Origin: an uncultured Bacteroidales bacterium | GTDB taxonomy: Bacteria > Bacteroidota > Bacteroidia > Bacteroidales > Paludibacteraceae | Direction: 5' to 3' | DNA: 36,752 nt | Assembly (NCBI GenBank): GCA_946617165.1 | Contig: CAMOJP010000014.1 | Span: forward strand, 1-36,752 | Shown here: piece by piece, positions 1 through 7,784 of the stretch | Numbering within the stretch: the stretch's first letter is position 1 | Layout of the letters: each line of letters opens with the position of its first letter | The notes under the pieces: model-generated | The model's input: only the letters and a program-made list of their open reading frames with translations | Databases searched by the model: none | Told to the model about the DNA's origin: nothing | Position numbers and translations under genes: made by a program

Positions 1-14
1 TGAGCTATGGGACC
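1..14 (-). tRNA. 5' end of a tRNA gene, cut by the window edge
   Basis: Read on the minus strand from base 14 down to base 1, the sequence is GGTCCCATAGCTCA. This is a seven-base acceptor strand followed by the canonical TAGCTCA that carries U8 and opens the D-stem. The remainder lies outside the window, so the anticodon and amino acid cannot be given. Fourteen bases are little evidence, and no clear promoter is visible just upstream at 15-132. It could be chance or a protein-coding stretch, since minus-strand codons around 1-120 are also open. Confidence 0.45.
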
Positions 15-87
15 CTCGCGTTCGGCAACAAGGTCGCAATGTCTATACCGCTCTGCTAAATAGACGGGCGACTTGTGCCTCCGCTCT

Positions 88-115
88 CCGATTTCGAAAC
101 AGAGTTTCTCATCGG
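88..115 (-). other. hairpin downstream of the OmpA/LysM gene
   Basis: A two-part inverted repeat: CCGAT (88-92) pairs with ATCGG (111-115), and inside it GAAAC (96-100) pairs with GTTTC (104-108) around a three-base loop. It lies 18 bp past the stop codon of the OmpA/LysM gene, where transcript ends are expected. There is no T-tract on either strand, so it is not a standard intrinsic terminator. It could be a processing or stabilising stem. The rest of 15-132 holds no gene I can support. Confidence 0.4.
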
Positions 116-132
116 GGATAAATAGGTTTAAT

Positions 133-1674
133 TTATTTCAATTTCTCGTAGATGGCCTCTGCCTTATTCTTCGAGATATGTCTTTGTTCGTCTGTCAAGT
201 CAGGGATGACGAGACGTGCACCTTGCGGAATATAGTTCGGTGACTTCAGCGTTTTCTTGTTAGCCTCGTAGATGAATACCCAGCAATAGGTATTGCCGTA
301 GTATTTACGCGAGATAGCGCTGAGTGTCATACCTTCGGGAGCGGTAATCATGTTGTTTGCATCGCGCTCTGCCATAGCTTGCTGTTGTGCCTGCGCTGCA
401 AGTGCATCACGGTCATCGTTACGACGTTTGACAGCTCCGAAATCATCGCATTGCATAATTCGTATGTCTGCACGTCTGTTAGGTGTGTAAGCCCCGGTAG
501 AACGTCCTCCGTGTATTGCTCCACCACCTGAATATGTGATACGGCTCGGATCGATATTATGCTCTTCCACCAGTTCATCTCTGATGTTTTGCGCACGAGC
601 AACGCCAAGGTTCGAGTTATGTTCTTCTGTACCGGTATTATCCGCATAACCGATAATTTCCGCACAGAGTGTAGAATCCCACTTCATCTGACTTGCCAGT
701 TGTTGAACAACCACGAGTGCAGCATCATTGAGACTATTAGAGTTGTGGTCGAAATAAACATAAACGAAGTTATCGTTAACAACTTGTACCGTATTTGTTG
801 CCACAGCAGTTGTGCTAATATAGAGAGTATCTACGTGCGAGAGGACGAGTGTATCTTTCTGTCTTAATTCACTAAGTTCATTATATTTGCTTGCAGCATC
901 ATACGAAGCGATATTCTTCACGTGAGTTTTCTTTCTTGACACAAGTTTGAATCGCAGATTGAGCGATACATCAATGATACCATCGTTGTTTTTGGAGGCA
1001 GGTGTAGAAGCACCGCGTCCGTCAATAACATCTTTGATATAATAGGAGTAAGTACCTTTAACGCCTAATGAGGTTACTCGACCGAGATTAAAGTCAAAGA
1101 GCACACCAGCTTGCACGAACGGATAAGCAGAACTGAATTTACTGTCGGACATCGGCTCATATGAAGCGGTATGGTTTTTATATTCATCTGGATAATACTT
1201 ACTATTCTTGAACCATCCGGCACCACCTCCGACTAAGAGGTCAAGTCCAAAGATTTTCTTTTTAGCTTTAGGATAGCAAGCCGCCATAAGGTCAAAAGCC
1301 AAGTAAGCTTGCGCACGCGCCATCATACCATCCAGGAGGACTGCAGCATGTTGGTTATCGTTTTTACCAGTCACTTTGTACCAGTCATAGAAGCCACCGA
1401 TACCAAGTGTCCACATGGGTGTAAAGTTATATTCCAAAGCTAATCCGGCAGCCGGAAGCCAAACAGGGTGTTTCATTTCGCTACCAAAGTCACCATCGAA
1501 AGAGTTAAATCCTCCATCGAGAGCTATAGTCCAATGCGCAAATTCAGGCGCGATACCATTTGCATTTTCCTCTGTTTTCCATGGGTGGGCACCCTTAGGT
1601 CCATCATACTTAGCCGCAAACATCGAGAGCGTGCAGAGCATTAAACCACAAGCAAAGAGTACTTTTTTATTCAT
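133..1674 (-). CDS. OmpA-family outer-membrane protein with C-terminal LysM
   Basis: A 513-residue envelope protein. Residues 1-21 are a signal peptide (basic MNKK, then a hydrophobic run to A20-A21). Residues about 45-245 are rich in alternating aromatic and polar strands, as in a small outer-membrane beta barrel. An OmpA peptidoglycan-binding domain spans about 302-406, with GYADNTG at 342-348 and NRRADI at 399-404, where the family's Asp and Arg bind the peptidoglycan diaminopimelate. A LysM-like domain follows at about 446-490 (GMTLSAISRKYYG). Having both suggests a firm outer-membrane-to-wall tether. It has its own promoter at 1717-1747 and is divergent from pta. OmpA proteins are associated with the type IX system in some species, but I do not see a feature that identifies this one as PorE. 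The family assignment is secure; the partner is unknown. Confidence 0.88.
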   Translation of the reverse strand: MNKKVLFACGLMLCTLSMFAAKYDGPKGAHPWKTEENANGIAPEFAHWTIALDGGFNSFDGDFGSEMKHPVWLPAAGLALEYNFTPMWTLGIGGFYDWYKVTGKNDNQHAAVLLDGMMARAQAYLAFDLMAACYPKAKKKIFGLDLLVGGGAGWFKNSKYYPDEYKNHTASYEPMSDSKFSSAYPFVQAGVLFDFNLGRVTSLGVKGTYSYYIKDVIDGRGASTPASKNNDGIIDVSLNLRFKLVSRKKTHVKNIASYDAASKYNELSELRQKDTLVLSHVDTLYISTTAVATNTVQVVNDNFVYVYFDHNSNSLNDAALVVVQQLASQMKWDSTLCAEIIGYADNTGTEEHNSNLGVARAQNIRDELVEEHNIDPSRITYSGGGAIHGGRSTGAYTPNRRADIRIMQCDDFGAVKRRNDDRDALAAQAQQQAMAERDANNMITAPEGMTLSAISRKYYGNTYCWVFIYEANKKTLKSPNYIPQGARLVIPDLTDEQRHISKNKAEAIYEKLK

Positions 1675-1716
1675 ATGCTAAAGGGTTGATTTCAGTTCTT
1701 ATTCACATTTGAGCTG

Positions 1717-1747
1717 CAAAAGTACAACTTTTTTTTAATATACCAAA
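1717..1747 (-). promoter_or_regulatory. promoter of the OmpA/LysM gene
   Basis: On the minus strand TTTG (1747-1744) and TACTTTTG (1724-1717) are separated by 19 bp, an exact match to the Bacteroidota primary sigma-factor promoter TTTG-N19-21-TAnnTTTG. It predicts a start of transcription near 1710 and a leader of about 35 bases. No Shine-Dalgarno-like purine run stands out, as is usual in this phylum. Confidence 0.8.
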
Positions 1748-1814
1748 GTTTTTTAGTAAAAAAAAACGCATTTCCTTATTTTTTCTTACGATTTGCTATT
1801 TATTACACAAAAAT

Positions 1815-1846
1815 ATTGCTCATATGCAGGAAAAAGTATAACTTTG
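1815..1846 (+). promoter_or_regulatory. promoter of the pta-ackA operon
   Basis: TAACTTTG (1839-1846) matches the Bacteroidota -7 box TAnnTTTG. ATTG (1815-1818) sits 20 bp upstream as a three-of-four match to the -33 TTTG. Because transcription would start near 1853, an in-frame ATG at 1793 cannot be the start of pta, and 1877 is preferred. Confidence 0.75.
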
Positions 1847-1876
1847 CAGCATATAAAAGAAAATATATATTTTGAT

Positions 1877-2875
1877 ATGGATGTATTAGACAGAATGTTA
1901 GTTCGTGCCCAGTCGAATCCCCAGCGAATCGTGTTACCTGAGGGAGACGAGCCACGTACGATTGAAGCCGCTGAGATTTTACTTAGAGACAAAGTAGTTA
2001 ACCTTATTTTGATTGGCAATCCCCAAACAATTGCTCAATTGGCAGAAGAGAAAGGCTTAAAGCATATTCATGAAGCACGTATTATTGATCCATTAAACAA
2101 CCCAGACTTAGAAAAATATGCCCGTTTACTCTGCGAGCTCCGCAAGGCCAAAGGAATGACGATTGAAGATGCTCGTAAAAAAGCACAAGATCCTCTGTAT
2201 TTAGGTTGTTTGATGATTAAGAATGGTGATGCAGACGGTGAAGTAGCCGGTGCCCGCGGCACGACAGCAGACACAATTCGTCCTGCATTCCAGATACTGA
2301 AGACCCGTCCCGGCGTAAGTATAGTAAGCGGTGCCTTTTTGATGCTCACTCCTGCCAAGCAATTAGGAGAGAACGGTGTTTTGTTGTTTGCCGATTGTGC
2401 AGTTAATCCATGTCCCAATGCTGAAGAATTAGCCCAAATAGCCATTTCGACAGCTGAGACAGCACGCTCGCTTGTAGGTATAGAGCCACGTGTAGCGATG
2501 CTTTCTTTCTCGACGAAGGGGAGTGCAAAGCATGAACTGATAGACAAGGTAACTGAAGCTACCAAGTTGGTGCATGAGTTAGATCCTGAATTAGAGGTCG
2601 ATGGTGAATTGCAGGCTGATGCAGCATTGATTGCGAGTGTAGCAGAGAAGAAAGCGCCGGGCTCATCTGTTGCCGGAAAGGCTAATGTGCTGGTATTCCC
2701 GGATTTACAGGCAGGTAATATCGGTTACAAGTTAGTGGAGCGTTTCTCCGGTGCCGATGCTATCGGACCTATTTTGCAGGGCATAGCCGCTCCTGTGAAC
2801 GACTTAAGTCGCGGATGTAAGGTTCAAGACATAGTACAAATGGTGATTATTACCGCTAATCAAGCGATGAAGTAG
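1877..2875 (+). CDS. pta: phosphate acetyltransferase
   Basis: Interconverts acetyl-CoA and acetyl phosphate in the cytoplasm. With ackA it forms the ATP-yielding route to acetate, or acetate activation in reverse. The start at 1877 (MDVLDRM) gives 332 residues, the normal length of the short single-domain Pta. The reading frame stays open to an ATG at 1793, but that lies upstream of the promoter at 1815-1846. Family signatures are present: LPEGDEPRT near residue 20 and, in the last third, PGSSVAGKANVLVFPDLQAG followed by the conserved NDLSRG. ackA follows after 67 bp with no obvious terminator, so the two are probably co-transcribed. Nothing is missing or altered. Confidence 0.97.
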   Translation: MDVLDRMLVRAQSNPQRIVLPEGDEPRTIEAAEILLRDKVVNLILIGNPQTIAQLAEEKGLKHIHEARIIDPLNNPDLEKYARLLCELRKAKGMTIEDARKKAQDPLYLGCLMIKNGDADGEVAGARGTTADTIRPAFQILKTRPGVSIVSGAFLMLTPAKQLGENGVLLFADCAVNPCPNAEELAQIAISTAETARSLVGIEPRVAMLSFSTKGSAKHELIDKVTEATKLVHELDPELEVDGELQADAALIASVAEKKAPGSSVAGKANVLVFPDLQAGNIGYKLVERFSGADAIGPILQGIAAPVNDLSRGCKVQDIVQMVIITANQAMK

Positions 2876-2942
2876 TATTTGAATCATTCCTGAGTTAGCT
2901 TATAATAGTGCAGTAAAAATAAATAAATAACAGCATAATATC

Positions 2943-4136
2943 ATGAAAATTTTAGTATTAAATTGCGGCTCATCTTCGATTAAGTATGCGCTGTACGACA
3001 TGAGTGATCAAACCCTTTTGGCAGCCGGTGGCGCAGAGCGCGTCGGATTGGAAGGATCGTTTGTAAAAATCAAGTATCCCGGTGAGAAGCGCAATGTAAT
3101 GCATGACATCCCCGAGCATACAGAAGGAGTGAAATTTATCTTCTCTCTGCTTACAGATCCTGAGAACGGAGTTCTTAAATCTCTGAGCGAGATAGATGCT
3201 GTAGGTCACCGTTTAGTTCATGGTGGAGAAAAATTCACGGAATCCGTAGTTATTAACGGCCGTGTTATTCGCGCTTTTGAGGCCGTTAGCGATTTAGCTC
3301 CGCTTCATAATCCTGCCAACTTAAAGGGTATTCGCGCAGTACAAGAACTGATGCCCGGTTTACCTCAAGTAGGAGTATTCGACACCGCATTCCATCAAAC
3401 GATGCCGGCTTACGCATATATGTATGCGATACCTCATGAGATGTACGATCGTTATGGTGTTCGTCGCTACGGTTTCCACGGAACAAGTCACCGCTATGTG
3501 AGCCAACGTGTTTGCGAGTTTTTAGGAGTAGATATCAATAAAGTTAAGATTATCTCTTGCCACATTGGTAACGGTGCTTCGATTGCTGCAATTAAGAGAG
3601 GAAAATGCATTGACACGACAATGGGTCTGACACCTCTTGAGGGCTTGATGATGGGAACCCGTTCCGGTGATATTGACGGTGGTGCCATTACATATCTGCA
3701 GAAGAAACTTAATCTCAGCCCGGATGAGATGTCCGACTTCCTCAATAAAAAATGCGGTATGGCAGGTGTAACAGGTATTTCATCGGATATGCGCGAGATA
3801 GAAGCCGCTTGTGCGGAAGGCAACAGACAAGCCCAATTAGGTCTTGACATGTACAACTACCGCATCAAGAAATATATCGGTGCATATGCCGCAGCGATGA
3901 ACGGTTTGGATATCATTGTATTCACCGCTGGTGTAGGCGAGAACCAAGCGGGAGTTCGTTCCGACTCACTGAAAGGAATGGGTTGGATGGGCATCCAAAT
4001 AGATGAGGAGCTGAACGCTCGAACTCGCGGCGAAGAGATAGTCATCTCCACACCAGAGAGTAAAGTTAAAGTCGTAGTCATTCCGACTGACGAAGAACTG
4101 ATGATTGCAAGAGACACCTTAGCACTTATTCAATGA
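2943..4136 (+). CDS. ackA: acetate kinase
   Basis: Transfers the phosphoryl group of acetyl phosphate to ADP, giving acetate and ATP. At 397 residues it has the usual length. Motifs of the acetate and butyrate kinase family are in order: LVLNCGSSSIKY at the N-terminus (ATPase fold), VGHRLVHGG near residue 90 with the acetate-site Arg, FHGTSHRYV near 178 with the catalytic His, CHIGNGAS near 207, and TAGVGENQ near 330. It is the second gene of the pta operon. Its stop overlaps the start of the next gene by four bases (ATGA), so the glycosidase is likely translated by coupling. The substrate is taken to be acetate because of the adjacent pta. Confidence 0.97.
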   Translation: MKILVLNCGSSSIKYALYDMSDQTLLAAGGAERVGLEGSFVKIKYPGEKRNVMHDIPEHTEGVKFIFSLLTDPENGVLKSLSEIDAVGHRLVHGGEKFTESVVINGRVIRAFEAVSDLAPLHNPANLKGIRAVQELMPGLPQVGVFDTAFHQTMPAYAYMYAIPHEMYDRYGVRRYGFHGTSHRYVSQRVCEFLGVDINKVKIISCHIGNGASIAAIKRGKCIDTTMGLTPLEGLMMGTRSGDIDGGAITYLQKKLNLSPDEMSDFLNKKCGMAGVTGISSDMREIEAACAEGNRQAQLGLDMYNYRIKKYIGAYAAAMNGLDIIVFTAGVGENQAGVRSDSLKGMGWMGIQIDEELNARTRGEEIVISTPESKVKVVVIPTDEELMIARDTLALIQ

Positions 4137-5806
4137 AACCAATAATCTATCAACTCTTTCCCCGTACGTTCACGAACTATAACGAGACGCGGAAACCCAA
4201 TGGCACCAAAGAAGAAAACGGTTGCGGAAAGTTTGCGGAAATAACTCCAAAGGCACTCAAAGCGATATACAACTTAGGTGCCACCCATGTATGGTACACA
4301 GGTGTAATCCGCCATGCTACAGCGGAGAACAACACACCATCTATCGTTAAAGGTAAAGCCGGCAGTCCATATGCTATTACCGATTATTTTGATGTGGACC
4401 CGGACTTGGCGACAGAAGAAAATAAACGCATGGAAGAGTTTGAGGCACTGGTTCGCCGTACGCATAAGCAAGGGTTGAAAGTGATTATTGATTTTGTTCC
4501 AAACCACGTAGCCCGCGAATATAAGTCCTCCTGCAAACCAAAGGGTATAAGTGATTTAGGGGAAGATGATCATCCCGAATGGGCATTTTCTCCACTAAAT
4601 AACTTTTACTATCTACCGGGGGAAAGATTTGAACCGACATTTGATATAGGTGACTATAATGAGTTTCCTGCAAAAGTAACAGGCAACGACTGTTTCACTT
4701 CCCACCCGAGTCGCGATGATTGGTATGAGACCATTAAACTCAACTATGGTGTGTTCTATCAAGGAGGAGGAGAAAAACAATTCACCCCGGTGCCTTCTAC
4801 CTGGTTTAAGATGAAAGATATTCTTAACTTCTGGGCTCAAAAAGGTATTGATGCGTTCCGCGTAGATATGGCAGAGATGGTTCCTATCGAATTCTGGCAA
4901 TGGGTTATTCCGTTCACTCGAAATCGCTTTCCTGAGATTGAATTTATCGGCGAAGTATATAATCCGTTAGCCTATCGCGATTTTATCAACGCAGGTTTCA
5001 ATTACTTGTATGACAAAGTCGGCATGTACGATTACCTTCGCGGAGTCACGACGAAGGCATGGGCTGCAGAAGGTATCACGCGCCACTGGCAGACCGTAGA
5101 TGACATACAAGATCATATGCTATATTTTCTGGAGAACCACGACGAGCAACGTATCGCCAGCGGCTTTTTCTGCGGCAGAGGCAGTAATGCGGAGCCGGCA
5201 ATGATAGTTGCTGCTACACTCGGCCGTAATCCTGTACTTATCTGGGCAGGACAAGAAGTTGGCGAAAAAGGCATGGATGTCGAAGGTTTCTCAGGAATGG
5301 ACGGACGAACTACAATCTTTGATTATTGGGGAGTGAAGGCACTTCAGGCTTGGACGAATAATGGTCTGTTTGACGGAGGCAAACTAAACAGTGAACAGAA
5401 AGAACTACGTACATTCTATCAGCGTTTGCTGACTATTGCGCGTGAACATAGCGCAATTCATTCCGGCTTAATGTACGACCTGGAATATGCTCAAGGAGAA
5501 GGTTTTGACAGACACGAACAATATGCATATTTACGTAAATCAGATGCTGAGCTGCTCCTGATTGTAGTCAACTTTGATGACAAAGAGAAAGAAATTAAGG
5601 TCAATATACCCGATGATGCTTTCCGCTATCTTCAACAAGACCCTCTCCCACAAGCAAAAGCAGAGAACCTATTGACGGGGAAGCTTTTAACGTCTATCTC
5701 TCCCAAAGGCAAGGATATCAAACAGATAACTTTTGTCCCTAATCAACCTATAACTATCATATTACCCGCATGGAAAGGCGCTATATATCGGATTACTTCC
5801 GTTTGA
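4133..5806 (+). CDS. cytoplasmic GH13 alpha-amylase-family glycosidase
   Basis: Acts on alpha-glucosidic bonds by the retaining two-step mechanism of glycoside hydrolase family 13. The four conserved GH13 blocks are visible: DFVPNH at 120-125, FRVD with the nucleophile D245, EV with the acid/base E274, and NHD at 335-337 with the transition-state Asp. The C-terminal 100 residues look like the usual beta-sandwich domain. There is no signal peptide (MKPIIYQLFPR begins the barrel directly), so it probably works inside the cell on glycogen, maltodextrin or imported oligosaccharide. Its 557 residues fit the family. It overlaps ackA by 4 bp and the next gene by 37 bp, placing sugar breakdown beside acetate production. 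Hydrolase versus transglycosylase activity cannot be decided from the sequence. Confidence 0.88.
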   Translation: MKPIIYQLFPRTFTNYNETRKPNGTKEENGCGKFAEITPKALKAIYNLGATHVWYTGVIRHATAENNTPSIVKGKAGSPYAITDYFDVDPDLATEENKRMEEFEALVRRTHKQGLKVIIDFVPNHVAREYKSSCKPKGISDLGEDDHPEWAFSPLNNFYYLPGERFEPTFDIGDYNEFPAKVTGNDCFTSHPSRDDWYETIKLNYGVFYQGGGEKQFTPVPSTWFKMKDILNFWAQKGIDAFRVDMAEMVPIEFWQWVIPFTRNRFPEIEFIGEVYNPLAYRDFINAGFNYLYDKVGMYDYLRGVTTKAWAAEGITRHWQTVDDIQDHMLYFLENHDEQRIASGFFCGRGSNAEPAMIVAATLGRNPVLIWAGQEVGEKGMDVEGFSGMDGRTTIFDYWGVKALQAWTNNGLFDGGKLNSEQKELRTFYQRLLTIAREHSAIHSGLMYDLEYAQGEGFDRHEQYAYLRKSDAELLLIVVNFDDKEKEIKVNIPDDAFRYLQQDPLPQAKAENLLTGKLLTSISPKGKDIKQITFVPNQPITIILPAWKGAIYRITSV

Positions 5807-6714
5807 TACGATGGCAAAATCTGTTCTTTCTCTCCTTCTTGATGTGGGTATTAGAGAAAGAGGTTTGCGCGGAGATACTGTATGCTAATGGTTTTTACGA
5901 GGTACTCCCTTGGTGGTATCAGATGCTGCTTATCGGAGGAGCCGTATGTATCGCAGCAGGCGGGTATATCATCAATGACTATTTCGATATCAAGATAGAT
6001 CGTATCAATCGCGCAGATCGTTTGATTATCACACAAACGGTCAGCAAAGAGGAGGCAATATGGGCATATCGTATTATCACCTGTATTGGTGTGTTGCTTG
6101 GTTTAGCAGCATCGTGGTTTGTGCGTAGTTGGGCATTAGCCGTTATTTATATTTTAGTACCTGGCCTGCTTTGGTTCTACTCTTCCGCTTATAAACGGCA
6201 ATTTATATTAGGAAATCTGATTGTTGCCCTCGCATCGGCATTACCTCCCCTACTATTAGCATTGGCTAATATAGGTTGGTTAAATTTCCATTTCGCTATC
6301 ATTATTTCTTACCTGGAGTTCAGCAAAGACATCATCTACTGGATGAGCGGATTTTCATTATTTGCCTTTCTACTGACTTGGATAAGAGAGATTATAAAGG
6401 ACTTACAAGACCAAGCAGGTGATCGCGAGTTAGAATGTCACACACTACCAATCGTATTAGGCGAACTATGGACAAAGATTATTCTGACAATATTGATTGC
6501 TGTTGCAGGAGGATTAGTGGCATATTTCGGGCTGCTTCTTCGAAATTATGTCAGTTACCCTTATTTGCTACCTACAACGGTACTCGTTCTTTTGATATGC
6601 GAATTATATCTGCTATGGACATCTCAAATACCTGCCGATTATCACAGAGCGCAGTTATTAATGAAAATAATCATGTTAGCCGGTACTTTATATGCCTTCT
6701 TCCTTAATCTGTAA
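5770..6714 (+). CDS. UbiA-family membrane prenyltransferase
   Basis: An integral membrane enzyme that moves a prenyl chain from its diphosphate to an acceptor. Both Asp-rich motifs that hold the Mg-diphosphate are present: NDYFDIKID at 69-77 and DLQDQAGD at 211-218. About eight or nine hydrophobic helices surround them. The N-terminus RLIRWQNLFFL resembles the Bacteroidota branch usually annotated geranylgeranylglycerol-phosphate geranylgeranyltransferase. That label comes from archaeal relatives, and the true acceptor in Bacteroidota is not known to me. The other option is a quinone-pathway prenyltransferase. The start at 5770 lies inside the preceding gene (37 bp overlap) but keeps the conserved N-terminus. 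It overlaps maf by 23 bp. Confidence 0.82.
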   Translation: MERRYISDYFRLIRWQNLFFLSFLMWVLEKEVCAEILYANGFYEVLPWWYQMLLIGGAVCIAAGGYIINDYFDIKIDRINRADRLIITQTVSKEEAIWAYRIITCIGVLLGLAASWFVRSWALAVIYILVPGLLWFYSSAYKRQFILGNLIVALASALPPLLLALANIGWLNFHFAIIISYLEFSKDIIYWMSGFSLFAFLLTWIREIIKDLQDQAGDRELECHTLPIVLGELWTKIILTILIAVAGGLVAYFGLLLRNYVSYPYLLPTTVLVLLICELYLLWTSQIPADYHRAQLLMKIIMLAGTLYAFFLNL

Positions 6715-7300
6715 GTACGATATAATCTTAGGTTCCAAATCTCCTCGCAGACGAGAATTATTAGCCGGATTAGATATCCCTTTTCGCGTAGTGGATATTG
6801 CTGCAGACGAATCATACCCTAATGATTTAGTCAGCGGAGATATACCTATATATATATCGCGCGCGAAAGCTACGGCTTACACCTCGCTTTTGACAGATGG
6901 CGAACTCCTTATCACAGCCGATACGATTGTTTGGTCAAGGGGGAAGATGTTAGGCAAACCAACAAACGAGCAGGAAGCGTACGAAATGTTACGCCAGTTA
7001 TCAGGTCATACCCATCAAGTGTTCACCGGAGTCACATTGACAAAGAAATCAAATGGAGATATTCAGATGGACTCGTTTGTGGACAAGACTGATGTGACTT
7101 TTGATTCGCTAAGCGAAGATGAGATTCGGTATTATGTTGATAGATATAAGCCTTTAGATAAAGCCGGAGGTTACGGCATACAAGAATATATCGGCTTTAT
7201 TGGAGTAAGCCATCTGTCCGGATCATATTTCAACGTAATGGGATTCCCCATAGAAAGGGTTTACGGGAAACTCAGAAAGTACATCCTTTATGAACACTAA
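6692..7300 (+). CDS. maf: Maf family nucleotide pyrophosphatase
   Basis: Hydrolyses non-canonical or excess nucleoside triphosphates to monophosphates; family members prefer dTTP/UTP or modified nucleotides. The 202-residue protein carries the hallmark LGSKSPRRRELL at 13-24, K59, and TADTIVW around the catalytic D77. The conserved DKAGGYGIQ follows in the C-terminal third. It is the last gene of the plus-strand run beginning at pta and overlaps the previous gene by 23 bp. Its last four bases overlap the 3' end of the convergent kinase-like gene. Whether it is the YhdE (dTTP/UTP) or YceF type is not certain. Confidence 0.92.
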   Translation: MPSSLICKYDIILGSKSPRRRELLAGLDIPFRVVDIAADESYPNDLVSGDIPIYISRAKATAYTSLLTDGELLITADTIVWSRGKMLGKPTNEQEAYEMLRQLSGHTHQVFTGVTLTKKSNGDIQMDSFVDKTDVTFDSLSEDEIRYYVDRYKPLDKAGGYGIQEYIGFIGVSHLSGSYFNVMGFPIERVYGKLRKYILYEH

Positions 7301-7770
7301 TTGCAATGCTTGATGATATAGTAGGGAATATCCAGTTTCTGGACTTCCTTCTCATATTGTCGAAACAGTTGCAGTCTTATATCCGGATTCTCTCTCACAG
7401 GATCCGGTTTCCATTCTATATCAGGATAAGTGAGCAGATAGGTATCCATCGGATATTCCCGTATCGCCTCCTCAAGCCACTGAGGGCAAGCGCCATACTT
7501 GTGCTCAAACCACACTTTTGTTATGATTAACTCCGTATCAAAGAAAAGAATAGTATCGCTATTTTTAAGTCGTGCATGGAAGGTCCGTAGTTCGTCAATC
7601 TGATGCTTCGCGATAGCAACGACATCTTCATAAGTATACGGTCTGTTCAGTAGTTCCATATACGTACGGGCATATTCTGGAATTAATAAACCTTTATATC
7701 GATTGGCGAGATAAACCGCAAGGGTAGATTTACCCGTTGATTCCGGACCTATGATTCCAATACTAATCAT
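7297..7770 (-). CDS. NadR-like P-loop ATPase/kinase
   Basis: A small 157-residue cytoplasmic P-loop protein. GPESTGKST at 8-16 is a Walker A motif of the form seen in the ribosylnicotinamide kinase domain of NadR and in the AAA_28 family. EYART near residue 33 and FFDTELI near 75 also match that group, the latter as a Walker B-like strand. A likely role is phosphorylation of nicotinamide riboside or a similar small substrate. There is no adenylyltransferase domain, so it is not full NadR. It begins 14 bp after sprA and should be on the same transcript. The pairing with a secretion gene is probably only positional. Confidence 0.72.
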   Translation of the reverse strand: MISIGIIGPESTGKSTLAVYLANRYKGLLIPEYARTYMELLNRPYTYEDVVAIAKHQIDELRTFHARLKNSDTILFFDTELIITKVWFEHKYGACPQWLEEAIREYPMDTYLLTYPDIEWKPDPVRENPDIRLQLFRQYEKEVQKLDIPYYIIKHCN

Positions 7771-7784
7771 TCTTCGTTCACCAT

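Noticed and set aside
15..75. A second, class II-like tRNA on the minus strand
   Set aside because: Some D-arm-like bases occur (AGAGCGGTA), but no seven-base anticodon loop or T-arm with paired stems can be drawn.
2068..2565. Minus-strand 165-codon ORF inside pta
   Set aside because: It is antisense to a complete, conserved pta with all motifs, and shows no promoter or family signal.
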